From contig JBOHTO010000075.1 in assembly GCA_050733695.1 (NCBI GenBank), forward strand, positions 1 to 13,111: a stretch of 13,111 bases of DNA, in the 5' to 3' direction. The notes under the pieces are model-generated. The model saw only the letters and a list, made by a program, of their open reading frames with translations, was not told the origin of the DNA and searched no databases. Numbering within the stretch: the stretch's first letter is position 1; the number at the start of each line of letters is the position of its first letter. The position numbers were made by a program, and so were the translations under genes. Below are positions 4,831-12,993 of the stretch, in pieces. The stretch is from JBOHTO01 sp050733695 (lineage in GTDB: Bacteria; Gemmatimonadota; Gemmatimonadetes; Gemmatimonadales; Gemmatimonadaceae).

Positions 4831-7455
4831 ATGAAAAGAATCGGTGTGGCAGTCTGGATTGCCACGTGTGGATCAGGATTGTGCGCAACTGCGTCAGCCG
4901 CCCAGACGGTTCAGAACAGGGATGACGCGACCCGGGTCGCGATGATCGACACCGCCCGAACGACATCCGTGCCCACGATGGCCGTCGCTGTTCGCGCAGT
5001 GACAGCGCCTGTACTCGATGGTCGCACGGACGACGAGATCTGGCGCCAGGCGCGCGTGATCGACGAGTTCCTCGAGTACGAACCGGATGAGGGTGCGGAA
5101 ACGCGCTTCAGGACAGAGGCGCGCGTGGCATACGATGATCGCAACCTCTATGTGCTGGTCCGCATGTACGACCCCGCACCGGACAGCATCGTCTCGCTGC
5201 TTGCTCGCCGTGATGTCCGGGTCCCGTCCGAACAGCTCAAGCTCGTGATCGATTCGTATCACGACCGGCGAACCGCGTATCAATTCGCCGTGAATCCGGC
5301 CGGCGTCAAGCGCGATTTCTACGTGTATAACGACACGAACGAAGATCCATCGTGGGACGCCGTGTGGGACGTCGCCACCGTGATCGATTCCGTGGGCTGG
5401 GTCGCGGAGTTCCGAATTCCCTTCAGCCAGCTACGGTTCGCGAACAAGCCGGAGCACACCTTCGGACTGATGATCGTGCGCGACATAGCACGCACCGGCG
5501 AGCGCATAAGTTGGCCGCTGTACCATCGGAATGTGCGGGGATACGTATCCCAGGCCGGTGACATCGGAGGGATCAGCGGTATCCCAGCACCTCGTCGCGT
5601 CGAGGTCACTCCATACGTCGTGACGAAGAACGTGACCGAACCCGCCGGCAGTGGCGTCTACAATCATGGCCAGGAGCTCACCGGGGGTGCCGACATCAAG
5701 TACGGGATCTCGTCCAACCTCACGCTGGATGCGACGATCAATCCGGACTTCGGGCAGGTGGAGGCCGATCCGGGTCAACTCAACCTGTCGTCGTTCGAGA
5801 CCTTCTTCGAGGAGCGGCGCCCGTTCTTCCTGGAAGGAACAGGGATCTTCACCTTCAACACCCACTGCAACGACATCGAGGGCGACTGCACGGGATTGTT
5901 CTACTCACGCCGCATAGGGCGGGAGCCGCAGTTGCTCTTCACCCCCGGCTATTTCGAGGAGAGCGCGCCAACGTCGACCACGATCGTTGGTGCGGCCAAG
6001 CTCACCGGTCGTCTCGGGAATGGACTGTCGGTTGGTGTGCTGGATGCCGTTACCCAGCGTGAAGTCGGTGCGGCGGGACGCAGCATCGAGCCGCGCACGA
6101 ACTATCTGGTGGGACGGCTGCAGCAGGACCTGCGCGACGGACGCAGCGGTCTGGGTATGATGTTGACGGCGGTCAACCGCCGCATGGATCAGCATACCGA
6201 TGCTTTCCTGCGCGGCAACGCGTATACGGGAGGGCTGGATCTACGGCATCGCTTCTTCGACGGCAATTACGAAGTGGCCGCCTACATCGCGGGCAGTTAC
6301 GTGACCGGCTCCGCGGAAGCCATTGCAGCGACACAGCGCTCCGGCGTTCACCGCTACCAGCGTCCTGATGATGATCTCGCGTACGACCCCACCCGGACCT
6401 CACTCGGCGGCGACGCGGAGCGCATCTCGATCGGCAAGTTCGGCGGCGGGATCACGCGCTTCCAGACGGTCTATCAGCGGTTCAGTCCCGGCTTCGAGAT
6501 CAACGACGTCGGATTTCTCTCCCGCGCTGATGAGCAGATGCTGCGCAACTGGTTCTCGTTCCAGCTCAATACGCCCGCGATGTTCTACCGCCGCGCATTC
6601 CTCAACTTCAACCAGTGGTCCTACTGGACCGTCGGCGGACTGCCCACGGCGTTCGGTTTCAACTTCAACAGCCACGTGGAGCTGAAGAATACGTGGTGGG
6701 CGCACATGGGTGCGAACATCGGCGACTTCACGGAGACGTACGACGACCGCGTGGCGCGTGGCGGCCCTGCCGTCCGCAATTCGTCGGACTGGGAGATCTG
6801 GTCGGGCATGGAGCTCGACCGCAGAAAGTCGATCACACCGACCGTGTTCGCGGGAGTCTTCGGAAGCGATGGCGGACGCAGCCACGGATGGTGGATCGAT
6901 CCGCAGGTGAGCCTTCGAGCACGCAGCCGGCTGTCGGGATCCGTCGGCATGAGGTACCAGGAACGCGTGAGCGACGATCAATGGCACTCCAATTTCGGTT
7001 CGTCGGGCGAGCCCGGAACGCACTACACGTTCGCCCGGCTCGATCAGACCACGGTGAGTCTCACGACGCGTCTCAGCCTCACGGCCACACCGAACCTCTC
7101 GCTCCAGCTCTACGCACAGCCCTTCATGTCGACGGGCACCTACTCGAACTGGCGGGAGCTGGATGATCCGCGCGCCGAGGACTACGATGCGAGATACCGC
7201 CCGTTCGATGCTCTGGCAGCAGGGGCGGAAAGCAATGATCCGGGCGGGATCGACTTCAAGCAGTTCCGGTCGAACGCTGTCGTACGCTGGGAGTACAGGC
7301 CGGGCTCGACGATCTTCTTCGTCTGGTCGCAGGGACGATCGGCGTTCGATCCGACGGCTGCCGAGTTCAGCCCGCGTCAGGACTTAGACGACCTGTTCGG
7401 GCTGCACCCCGACAACACATTCCTTGTGAAGGCGTCGTACTGGTTCAACTATTGA
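4831..7455 (+). CDS. Secreted CBM9-like / DUF5916 outer-membrane beta-barrel protein
   Basis: The product has 874 residues if it starts at the ATG at 4831, which has GGGGA 7 bases upstream and opens a clear signal peptide (MKRIGVAV..., predicted cut near ASA-AQ at 23/24). The frame is open upstream to 4771, but that extension has no protein character. Residues about 55-240 form a CBM9-like (DOMON-type) sandwich with APVLDGRTDDEIW at 59-71. The DUF5916 region follows, with its hallmark GGADIKYG (285-292), NPDFGQVEADPGQ and FFEERRPFFLEGTG (from about 325). The remainder is rich in alternating aromatic strands and ends in SYWFNY, a C-terminal aromatic signal typical of barrels inserted by the BAM machinery. 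DUF5916 proteins are common in Bacteroidota and Gemmatimonadota, and their substrate is not established; the CBM9-like part hints at carbohydrate or ligand binding. Its stop lies inside the 3' end of the convergent RES toxin gene. Confidence 0.88.
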   Translation: MKRIGVAVWIATCGSGLCATASAAQTVQNRDDATRVAMIDTARTTSVPTMAVAVRAVTAPVLDGRTDDEIWRQARVIDEFLEYEPDEGAETRFRTEARVAYDDRNLYVLVRMYDPAPDSIVSLLARRDVRVPSEQLKLVIDSYHDRRTAYQFAVNPAGVKRDFYVYNDTNEDPSWDAVWDVATVIDSVGWVAEFRIPFSQLRFANKPEHTFGLMIVRDIARTGERISWPLYHRNVRGYVSQAGDIGGISGIPAPRRVEVTPYVVTKNVTEPAGSGVYNHGQELTGGADIKYGISSNLTLDATINPDFGQVEADPGQLNLSSFETFFEERRPFFLEGTGIFTFNTHCNDIEGDCTGLFYSRRIGREPQLLFTPGYFEESAPTSTTIVGAAKLTGRLGNGLSVGVLDAVTQREVGAAGRSIEPRTNYLVGRLQQDLRDGRSGLGMMLTAVNRRMDQHTDAFLRGNAYTGGLDLRHRFFDGNYEVAAYIAGSYVTGSAEAIAATQRSGVHRYQRPDDDLAYDPTRTSLGGDAERISIGKFGGGITRFQTVYQRFSPGFEINDVGFLSRADEQMLRNWFSFQLNTPAMFYRRAFLNFNQWSYWTVGGLPTAFGFNFNSHVELKNTWWAHMGANIGDFTETYDDRVARGGPAVRNSSDWEIWSGMELDRRKSITPTVFAGVFGSDGGRSHGWWIDPQVSLRARSRLSGSVGMRYQERVSDDQWHSNFGSSGEPGTHYTFARLDQTTVSLTTRLSLTATPNLSLQLYAQPFMSTGTYSNWRELDDPRAEDYDARYRPFDALAAGAESNDPGGIDFKQFRSNAVVRWEYRPGSTIFFVWSQGRSAFDPTAAEFSPRQDLDDLFGLHPDNTFLVKASYWFNY

Positions 7456-8158
7456 CGTGCAGTGACTTCCTGAAGACGGCATCGATCCGCTCGCCATCCC
7501 ATTGGTAGATGAAGTGCCGGCCCTGGCGGCAGTGCGAGAGCACTGGCGGACGGAGGATCGCGGCGCACTCGCCGCCGGCGTGCCGTACGCTGTCGTGAGC
7601 AATCCCCCAGGACCCCGTGCTACGCAGCGCACGCGCCAGGTGCTGTGATGCCTCGTAGCTGTTCGCGTCGTAGATGGTGGGGAGCGCCGAACGGCGACCG
7701 CGGATGTCATGGAGATCGCCGTCCAGACGTGCGATGAGCACGCGCATCTGGAGCTCCATCGCCGGCTGCTGTGTGGCGCTCATGAAGCGTTCGCGATGGT
7801 AGCGCGTCTCAGCGATTGCCGTCGCTTCATCGTGCGCGGCGTAGTACGCGCCGAACGAGCCGTCGGTGAAGCGCCCGCCAACAGGTGCCGGATGCGTGAA
7901 GGCTGCCATGATGTAGCTCGCCCCCGATCCCGTTACCCGATCCCCGGGAGACACGAGCGAGATCTTCCCGGCTTCCTGTCGCAGCCGATCGTTGGTCAGC
8001 GACTCCACAGCAAGCACGGCATCCAGGTCGGCGGGATCAGCGACCCGCTCGAACAGCGGGACGGTCGGAAAGCGGCTCGGAATGATTCGAAAGCACGGTT
8101 TCCATGCTACGCGCCGGACAGGGATCTTCGTTGTGCCGCCGGTACGAGGCACGCTCAC
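7445..8158 (-). CDS. RES-domain toxin of a RES-Xre toxin-antitoxin pair
   Basis: The 237-residue protein carries the RES fold. The defining residues are visible as R96 in GGRF, the YYAAHDEATAIAE segment with E117, and S190 in GIAHDSVR; Y105 and Y106 are also candidate active-site positions. Known RES toxins such as MbcT deplete NAD+, and ParT modifies a metabolic enzyme; which applies here cannot be read from the sequence. The start is GTG at 8156-8158, overlapping the antitoxin stop as GTGA, which keeps antitoxin and toxin output coupled. About 25 N-terminal residues precede the likely domain. The gene converges on the DUF5916 gene with an 11-base overlap of the coding ends and no terminator between them. 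Confidence 0.88.
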   Translation of the reverse strand: MSVPRTGGTTKIPVRRVAWKPCFRIIPSRFPTVPLFERVADPADLDAVLAVESLTNDRLRQEAGKISLVSPGDRVTGSGASYIMAAFTHPAPVGGRFTDGSFGAYYAAHDEATAIAETRYHRERFMSATQQPAMELQMRVLIARLDGDLHDIRGRRSALPTIYDANSYEASQHLARALRSTGSWGIAHDSVRHAGGECAAILRPPVLSHCRQGRHFIYQWDGERIDAVFRKSLHVNS

Positions 8159-8559
8159 ACCGAGCCGCCACGCTCCGCATCCAGGTACTGCCGGACCACA
8201 TAGAGGTCCGCGACATTGCCGGAGAGCATGCGTTCGAGCGCCGAGCGTCCGTTGAATGGCGCGGCCGTGTTGGGACGTCGCACCCAGGCATCGGCGGCAT
8301 GCTCATCGGGCAGCAGGATCTGCAGCGCCTTGTATATCCCCAGAATGTACGAGATTCTCTCGAGAACGTCCCTGGGCAGAATGTCTGTTCCCTCGCGCTT
8401 CCACTTGAAGTAAGTGGACCGCGGGCGGACACCGAGCAGGGTCATCTGCTGCGTGACATCGAGCTCCCAGAGCTCCGCGATGCGAAAGAACGTGCGGAGT
8501 GCGGGGCGTGCGAGACCAGCCGGGCGGAGGGCGGGCCAGGATCGGGCAGCTTGTGCCAT
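8155..8559 (-). CDS. DUF2384 (Xre/MbcA/ParS-type) antitoxin
   Basis: The 134-residue protein has the usual two-part layout of antitoxins paired with RES toxins. Residues 30-55 (WELDVTQQMTLLGVRPRS and following) form the helix-turn-helix-like part. The C-terminal DUF2384 toxin-binding domain shows LERISYILGIYKALQILLP, then WVRRPNTAAPFNGRSALER, and ends with YLDAERGG, the conserved tail. It is expected to neutralise the RES toxin by direct binding and to repress its own promoter. A GTG at 8574 could extend it by five residues, but the -10 element lies across that extension, so the ATG at 8557-8559 is preferred. The gene is first in a two-gene minus-strand operon. Confidence 0.88.
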   Translation of the reverse strand: MAQAARSWPALRPAGLARPALRTFFRIAELWELDVTQQMTLLGVRPRSTYFKWKREGTDILPRDVLERISYILGIYKALQILLPDEHAADAWVRRPNTAAPFNGRSALERMLSGNVADLYVVRQYLDAERGGSV

Positions 8560-8565
8560 GGTCCA

Positions 8566-8594
8566 AATATACACTTAGAGCCGCGCAATGTCCA
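8566..8594 (-). promoter_or_regulatory. Promoter of the toxin-antitoxin operon, probably leaderless
   Basis: Reading the minus strand, TGGACA (8594-8589) is followed after 17 bases by TATATT (8571-8566). That is five of six matches to the -35 and a good -10. The antitoxin ATG begins at 8559, seven bases after the -10, where transcription itself should start. The message would therefore begin at or next to the start codon, with no Shine-Dalgarno, and indeed none is seen. Confidence 0.6.
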
Positions 8595-8605
8595 GATGAG
8601 GACAT
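8588..8605. promoter_or_regulatory. Palindrome over the -35 of the toxin-antitoxin promoter
   Basis: ATGTCC (8588-8593) and GGACAT (8600-8605) form a 6-base dyad with a 6-base spacer. It overlaps the -35 hexamer, a suitable place for autorepression by the antitoxin. A partial half-site, GGTCC, recurs near 8560-8564, next to the start codon. Binding by this antitoxin is inferred from position only. Confidence 0.5.
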
Positions 8606-8726
8606 CGGACCCGCCGGCGATATGCGCACAGCGCTCGCCCACCGATGTCAGCGGCCAGGGAACCGCCCATGTCGCGCCATGCGGAATGCCGGGGCTACGG
8701 CACGCGGAGACATCAGCCGGCAGCTA

Positions 8727-8755
8727 TTGCGCAATTTCTCCTTCCTGCGCATATA
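8727..8755 (+). promoter_or_regulatory. Possible promoter with twin TGCGCA motifs upstream of the kinase gene
   Basis: The 8606-8838 stretch between the divergent toxin-antitoxin operon and the kinase gene holds no convincing gene. Within it TTGCGC (8727-8732) lies 17 bases before CATATA (8750-8755), a weak -35/-10 pair. The self-complementary hexamer TGCGCA occurs twice, at 8728-8733 and 8746-8751, 18 bases apart, and each copy overlaps one promoter element. This could be a regulated promoter for the kinase operon. Apart from this nothing else stands out in the gap. Confidence 0.3.
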
Positions 8756-8838
8756 GGACAGCGGGCGGCCGTAGGCACCGCCTGTTTGTGCTCTTCGAAG
8801 TCAGGCAGTGGCAGGTGACCGTTCAGCTACAGCGAAAC

Positions 8839-11800
8839 ATGACGGACACCATCGCTTCGCTCCGGGTTGCTCTGGCCCGGCGCTACGAGATCCAGCGGGA
8901 GCTGGGTAAGGGATCGTTCGCGACGGTATACCTCGCGCGCGACCTCCGCCACGAGCGCAGGGTGGCGATCAAGGTGCTGCGCATCGATCCCTCCACTGAC
9001 GCCGGCGAGCTCCGCTTCGTGCGCGAGATCAGGTTCCTCGCACGGCTGCAGCACCCCAACATCCTCCCGCTGCACGACTCGGGTCACGTGGAGGACATGC
9101 TCTACTACGTGATGCCGTATGTCACCGGCGAGTCCCTGCGCCAGAGAATGGATCGCGATCGCAAGCTCCCGGTGGGCGACGCGGTGTGTTTCGCGCGCGA
9201 GATCGCGGACGCGCTCAGCTATGCGCACCGGAACGACGTCGTGCATCGCGACATCAAGCCGGAGAACATCCTTCTCTCCGGATCGCATGCGATCATAGCC
9301 GACTTCGGCATCGCGCGCGCTCTGCACGAGAGTCGCGGTGTGCACCTGACGCGGACAGGACTCGGCGGTCCCGGCACACCCGCGTACATGAGTCCCGAGC
9401 AGATGCTGGGCAGCCACGACGCGCTGGATGGGAGGAGCGACATCTATTCGCTCGGCTGCGTGTTGTACGAGATGCTGGCCGGTGAGCCGCCATTCGCGGG
9501 CAAGGGCGGCTTCGCCCGGCGTTTCACGGAGCCGCCGCCGCCGATATCGGCCCTGCGATCAGGCGTGCCGGCGGGAGTGGAGAACGCGCTGGTGCGCGCT
9601 CTCGACAGGGATCCCGCCCGGCGGTTCGGCGACGCTGCCCTGTTTGCCGAAGCATTGACTGTTTCGGTCGCACCCGGGACGTGCGATGTCCCGGATTCGG
9701 CGCATCCCCCGGCGTCACGGGGTGTTGGTGTCGGAGCATCGCCGGCGGATGCCTCCGCCGCCGAGAGCATCGCTGGCAATCCGCGGGCGACGTTGGCGCC
9801 CGCGGCTGGTACCGGATCGAGCTCCAGCCGCTGGCGCGGGCGAATGTTGCAGTCGCTCTCCGGCCGGAGACGCCGCTGGGCATGGGCTCTCGCCTCTACG
9901 ATCGTCGTCGCCGCAGGCCTGTCGCTCGTTCTTACCGGTGGCCGTGCGGAAGGCGTGTCCGTCAGCAGCGAAGCATTCGTCGTGCTCCCGTTCGCCGAAC
10001 GGTCAGCCGGCAGACGCCCGCCGCTCAGTGGCGGTGAGGCCCGAATGCTGGTTCACGATGGGCTCGCCCGCTGGACCGAGCTCAAGCTCGTGAGCCCGAT
10101 GCGCGTCAACGATGCGGTGGGTAGCCAGCCGCCGAACGATGTGCGGGAAGCCTTGCGCACGGCTCGAGGGCTCGGTGCGGGAACGCTCGTGTGGGGAGAG
10201 ATCGCCCAGCGTGCTGACTCGTTCGAAGTACGAGCGGCGTTGTACGATGTGGAGGGCGGCGATGAGGCTGTTGTCGAGCACAGCATGCGCATACCGATGA
10301 CAATGCGCGATGTACGGGGCCGTTTCGCGGAACTCGCGGACTCACTGCTCATGGGCAAGCCGACATCGAAAGCTGCAGTAGCGGGTGCGGCGGGGACGCG
10401 ATCGCTTGCCGCATGGAGGGCGTACTCGCGCGGGCATCAGGCTCTGGCCACGTGGGATATCGTGGCCGCAGAAAAGGAGTTTCGCGCGGCCACGGAGCTG
10501 GATCCGGAGTTCGCGCATGCCTATCTCTGGTTGGCGCAGTTGGGATCGTGGCGGGTACACGATGCCGATTATGGTGACGATGGTAGCGGCGTGTTTGCGG
10601 CCGCGGCCCAGGCCTGGGGACGGAGAGCGCAGCTCACCGAACGTGATGCAGCAGTTGCCGCCGCGCTCCTGGCTCTCGCCGAGGATCGCTATCCCGATGC
10701 ATGTGCGCGCTACGGCGAGATTGTCGCGAAGGATTCGCTCGATTTCACTGGCTGGTATGGACTCGGCGAGTGCAACAGTCGTGACAGGATCGTGGTGCGC
10801 GACGAGCGAAGCCCGTCGGGCTGGCGGTTTCGCGGGAGCTACAGGAGTGCCGCTGTCGGCTATGAGCGAGCGCTGCAACTTGTCCCATCCCTGCACCTGC
10901 TGCTCGATGGTGCAGTCTTCGACTGGCTCAAGCACCTGCTCGTGACGGATCGCAATCATTATCGGCCCGGCGCCTCGATCGACAAGAACAGCTTCCTGGC
11001 CTTTCCCTCGCTGGACCACGATACGCTCGCCTTTGTTCCTTATCCTTTCGATCGGGCGCGATTGAACGACCCTGGCACTCGCCCCGGGACGCAAGGCGCA
11101 GCCATTGACCAGAACCGCTCGACGCTGCGCCGAATGGCGCTCAGATGGACCGAGGCGGTACCAGAGGACGCGGCCGCATGGGAAGCGCTCGCGCTGGTTC
11201 TGGAGTCGGCTGTTGATCTCGATGCGGCGAGCGCAACGCTCGGTCGTGCGCGTTCCCTGGCCGTCGATCCCGTTCGGCGACTTCGGCTCGCCGCGGCCGA
11301 TGTCAGGGTTCGCATCAAGCTGGGCGAGTTTGTCGCCGCATACCGCCTGATCGACTCCCTGCTTGCCGCCAATCCGTCCGCCACCTCCCTGAACGCCGAC
11401 CTGGTCGCGGCACTCGCCATGCTCGTGGGCCGGCCGCACACGGCCTCCGGAATGCTCGGCGTGTTTCGAGATGACTACGAGGTCGTGCTCTCGGAAGGAA
11501 CCAGGGTCACACTCGCGCCTGCGTTGGCAGATCCCGCTCTTGCCATGAGGGCGTATGCGGCGATGGGGGCACCAGTCGACAGCATCCGGGCGATCAGGCG
11601 CGCGATAGAGCGCCGGCTACGCAGCTATGTAGCCGACGCCGACCATGATGCGGTGCATGCTGCGATTCTGGCGCGACCCATGTCGCAGGCTTTCCCCGAA
11701 GTTGGCTTTGACGCGGCAGAAGGGATCGATCCCACCACTGTCCCGCTTCTGGCGATGCAGCAGATGCTCGGGCGGGGACAAGGGACTGAAGTGCGACGCC

Positions 11801-12159
11801 GCCTGGGGGCAATCAGGGCAACGCGTTCATCGCGCATCCCCGGCAGCATTTCCATCGACGCAACTTTCGCGGAGGCAGTGCTTCTCGTCGCCCTCGGTGA
11901 CAGCGCCGAGGCGGCCGCCTATCTCGATGCGACGCTCGATGCCCTGCCGGCGATCAACGTCCGTGTACTTGACCATGTCGAAACCGCGGGCCCATTGGTG
12001 CGAGCCATGGCTCTGCGCGCAGAGCTGGCGCACGCGGCCGGTGATCGACCGACGGCGCGGCGGTGGGCAGCGGCCGTAGCTACGCTCTGGGCCGACCCGG
12101 ACGACCCGATGCGTCCGGCACTTGGACGCATGCACCGGATACTCGCAGAACCGACGTAA
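8839..12159 (+). CDS. Transmembrane Ser/Thr protein kinase with extracytoplasmic TPR-like region
   Basis: This is a Hanks-type kinase of 1106 residues. The catalytic domain (about 16-275) has the glycine loop GKGSFATV (23-30), K45, E63, the catalytic HRD at 136-138 with N143, DFG at 155-157, GTPAYMSPEQ ending the activation segment (179-188) and D201, so it should be active. A Ser/Ala/Pro-rich juxtamembrane linker follows, then one transmembrane helix at about 347-366 after RRRR. Residues 376-500 contain FVVLPF...GLGAGTLVWGEI and resemble the TolB-like or FlgO-like domain found between kinase and TPR in such proteins. TPR-like helices begin near 522 (FRAATELDPEFAHAYLWLA at 548-566) and continue loosely to the C terminus. 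The frame is open far upstream, but that part is antisense to the toxin-antitoxin genes. The start MTDTIASLRVALARRYEIQ fits the family. The Shine-Dalgarno is weak; GTG 8815 and GTG 8788 are in-frame alternatives. It shares strand with the lipoprotein 48 bases downstream. Confidence 0.9.
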   Translation: MTDTIASLRVALARRYEIQRELGKGSFATVYLARDLRHERRVAIKVLRIDPSTDAGELRFVREIRFLARLQHPNILPLHDSGHVEDMLYYVMPYVTGESLRQRMDRDRKLPVGDAVCFAREIADALSYAHRNDVVHRDIKPENILLSGSHAIIADFGIARALHESRGVHLTRTGLGGPGTPAYMSPEQMLGSHDALDGRSDIYSLGCVLYEMLAGEPPFAGKGGFARRFTEPPPPISALRSGVPAGVENALVRALDRDPARRFGDAALFAEALTVSVAPGTCDVPDSAHPPASRGVGVGASPADASAAESIAGNPRATLAPAAGTGSSSSRWRGRMLQSLSGRRRRWAWALASTIVVAAGLSLVLTGGRAEGVSVSSEAFVVLPFAERSAGRRPPLSGGEARMLVHDGLARWTELKLVSPMRVNDAVGSQPPNDVREALRTARGLGAGTLVWGEIAQRADSFEVRAALYDVEGGDEAVVEHSMRIPMTMRDVRGRFAELADSLLMGKPTSKAAVAGAAGTRSLAAWRAYSRGHQALATWDIVAAEKEFRAATELDPEFAHAYLWLAQLGSWRVHDADYGDDGSGVFAAAAQAWGRRAQLTERDAAVAAALLALAEDRYPDACARYGEIVAKDSLDFTGWYGLGECNSRDRIVVRDERSPSGWRFRGSYRSAAVGYERALQLVPSLHLLLDGAVFDWLKHLLVTDRNHYRPGASIDKNSFLAFPSLDHDTLAFVPYPFDRARLNDPGTRPGTQGAAIDQNRSTLRRMALRWTEAVPEDAAAWEALALVLESAVDLDAASATLGRARSLAVDPVRRLRLAAADVRVRIKLGEFVAAYRLIDSLLAANPSATSLNADLVAALAMLVGRPHTASGMLGVFRDDYEVVLSEGTRVTLAPALADPALAMRAYAAMGAPVDSIRAIRRAIERRLRSYVADADHDAVHAAILARPMSQAFPEVGFDAAEGIDPTTVPLLAMQQMLGRGQGTEVRRRLGAIRATRSSRIPGSISIDATFAEAVLLVALGDSAEAAAYLDATLDALPAINVRVLDHVETAGPLVRAMALRAELAHAAGDRPTARRWAAAVATLWADPDDPMRPALGRMHRILAEPT

Positions 12160-12207
12160 AGTCACCGTTGTAGCAAGCTCTTTCCCGCTTTCTCGGAGGG
12201 TACTGTC

Positions 12208-12993
12208 ATGCCAGTCGGGCCAATCGGTGTGGTTGGAAAGGTGCTGGGTCTGGCAATCCTTGCGCTGGTATCGGCGTGCAACGGTGGTAGCGGCGACGAA
12301 CGGGGGCGCAGCGGAACGGAGGCCGCGGCGGACACGCCGGGGGCCGAGGCCTCGATGGTCGTCATGAACGGGCAGGGTCAGAAGGGTGGAGAAAAGCACA
12401 ACGGGGAAGGCAAGGACAAGGAGAACTGCGTCCCGGACAATAACACGACGACGCCGGCCTATGCGGACAGGCTCGTCGACGGCAAGCCCTTCTGGGACTA
12501 CGTGAACAATCTCTGTTTCTCGGAATTCCCGGGTTCTGAAGCGACCGTTCTGCCCGATGCGGCATTAACGTGGATCCTGCCCGAGCAGGGAGCGCACAAA
12601 GTGCCCTTCGACAGCCTGGCCGAGGACAAAGGCGGCAGAGTTATGGCGCGGATCATCAACGTGGATCCGGACAACGATGCCACGAAGTTGAAGAGCGGAA
12701 AGAAGCTGGAAAAGTTCAATGGCAAAGAGTACGCCTACCTATGGATGGGGAGGAACGCAGCTGGGAAGGCCGCCGGCGTAATCTTCAGGAAAGGGAACGG
12801 GTGGACGGTGGACAGGCTCGTTGAGGGAGAGCCGATCGTGTTCACATCTGACGGAGCCCACACATACGCGGCGGCGTCATGGCATCCACCCCACACCAGC
12901 ATTAAGGCCGACGTGTCCGCCTTGACCAGCCACCGGAGCGCCTGGACAAGCTGCGCCGGCGGCTGTTGTACCGCACCTGAACTCATCGAATAG
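12208..12993 (+). CDS. Lipoprotein of unknown function
   Basis: The 261-residue product begins with a lipoprotein signal peptide: a short n-region, a hydrophobic stretch GLAILAL and the lipobox LVSAC, placing the lipidated cysteine at residue 24. A Gly/Ser- and then Lys/Gly/Glu-rich linker (25-75) tethers the rest. The remaining 185 residues are soluble and Trp/Tyr-containing (for example PFWDYVNNLCFSEFPGSEA and KEYAYLWMGRNAAGKAAGV). They end with a cysteine cluster SCAGGCC, followed by seven residues. I do not recognise a family. GGAGGG (12195-12200) lies 7 bases before the ATG. The 48-base gap from the kinase gene has no evident promoter, so co-transcription is likely. It could be an extracytoplasmic partner of the kinase's sensor region, but that is speculation. 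Confidence 0.8.
   Translation: MPVGPIGVVGKVLGLAILALVSACNGGSGDERGRSGTEAAADTPGAEASMVVMNGQGQKGGEKHNGEGKDKENCVPDNNTTTPAYADRLVDGKPFWDYVNNLCFSEFPGSEATVLPDAALTWILPEQGAHKVPFDSLAEDKGGRVMARIINVDPDNDATKLKSGKKLEKFNGKEYAYLWMGRNAAGKAAGVIFRKGNGWTVDRLVEGEPIVFTSDGAHTYAAASWHPPHTSIKADVSALTSHRSAWTSCAGGCCTAPELIE

Noticed and set aside
8621..8756. Small plus-strand ORF in the gap before the kinase
   Set aside because: There is no ribosome-binding site and the composition is Arg-rich like other shadow frames; it also runs through the candidate promoter.
8104..8838. Plus-strand open frame continuous with the kinase gene, which would add 245 N-terminal residues
   Set aside because: It is antisense to the RES toxin and its antitoxin, its composition is Arg/Ser/Ala-rich without domain character, and the kinase family start is obvious at 8839. 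It is a GC-rich shadow frame.
10342..11439. 365-codon minus-strand open frame opposite the kinase TPR region
   Set aside because: Arg/Gly-rich shadow of the kinase gene with no recognisable motif or ribosome-binding site.
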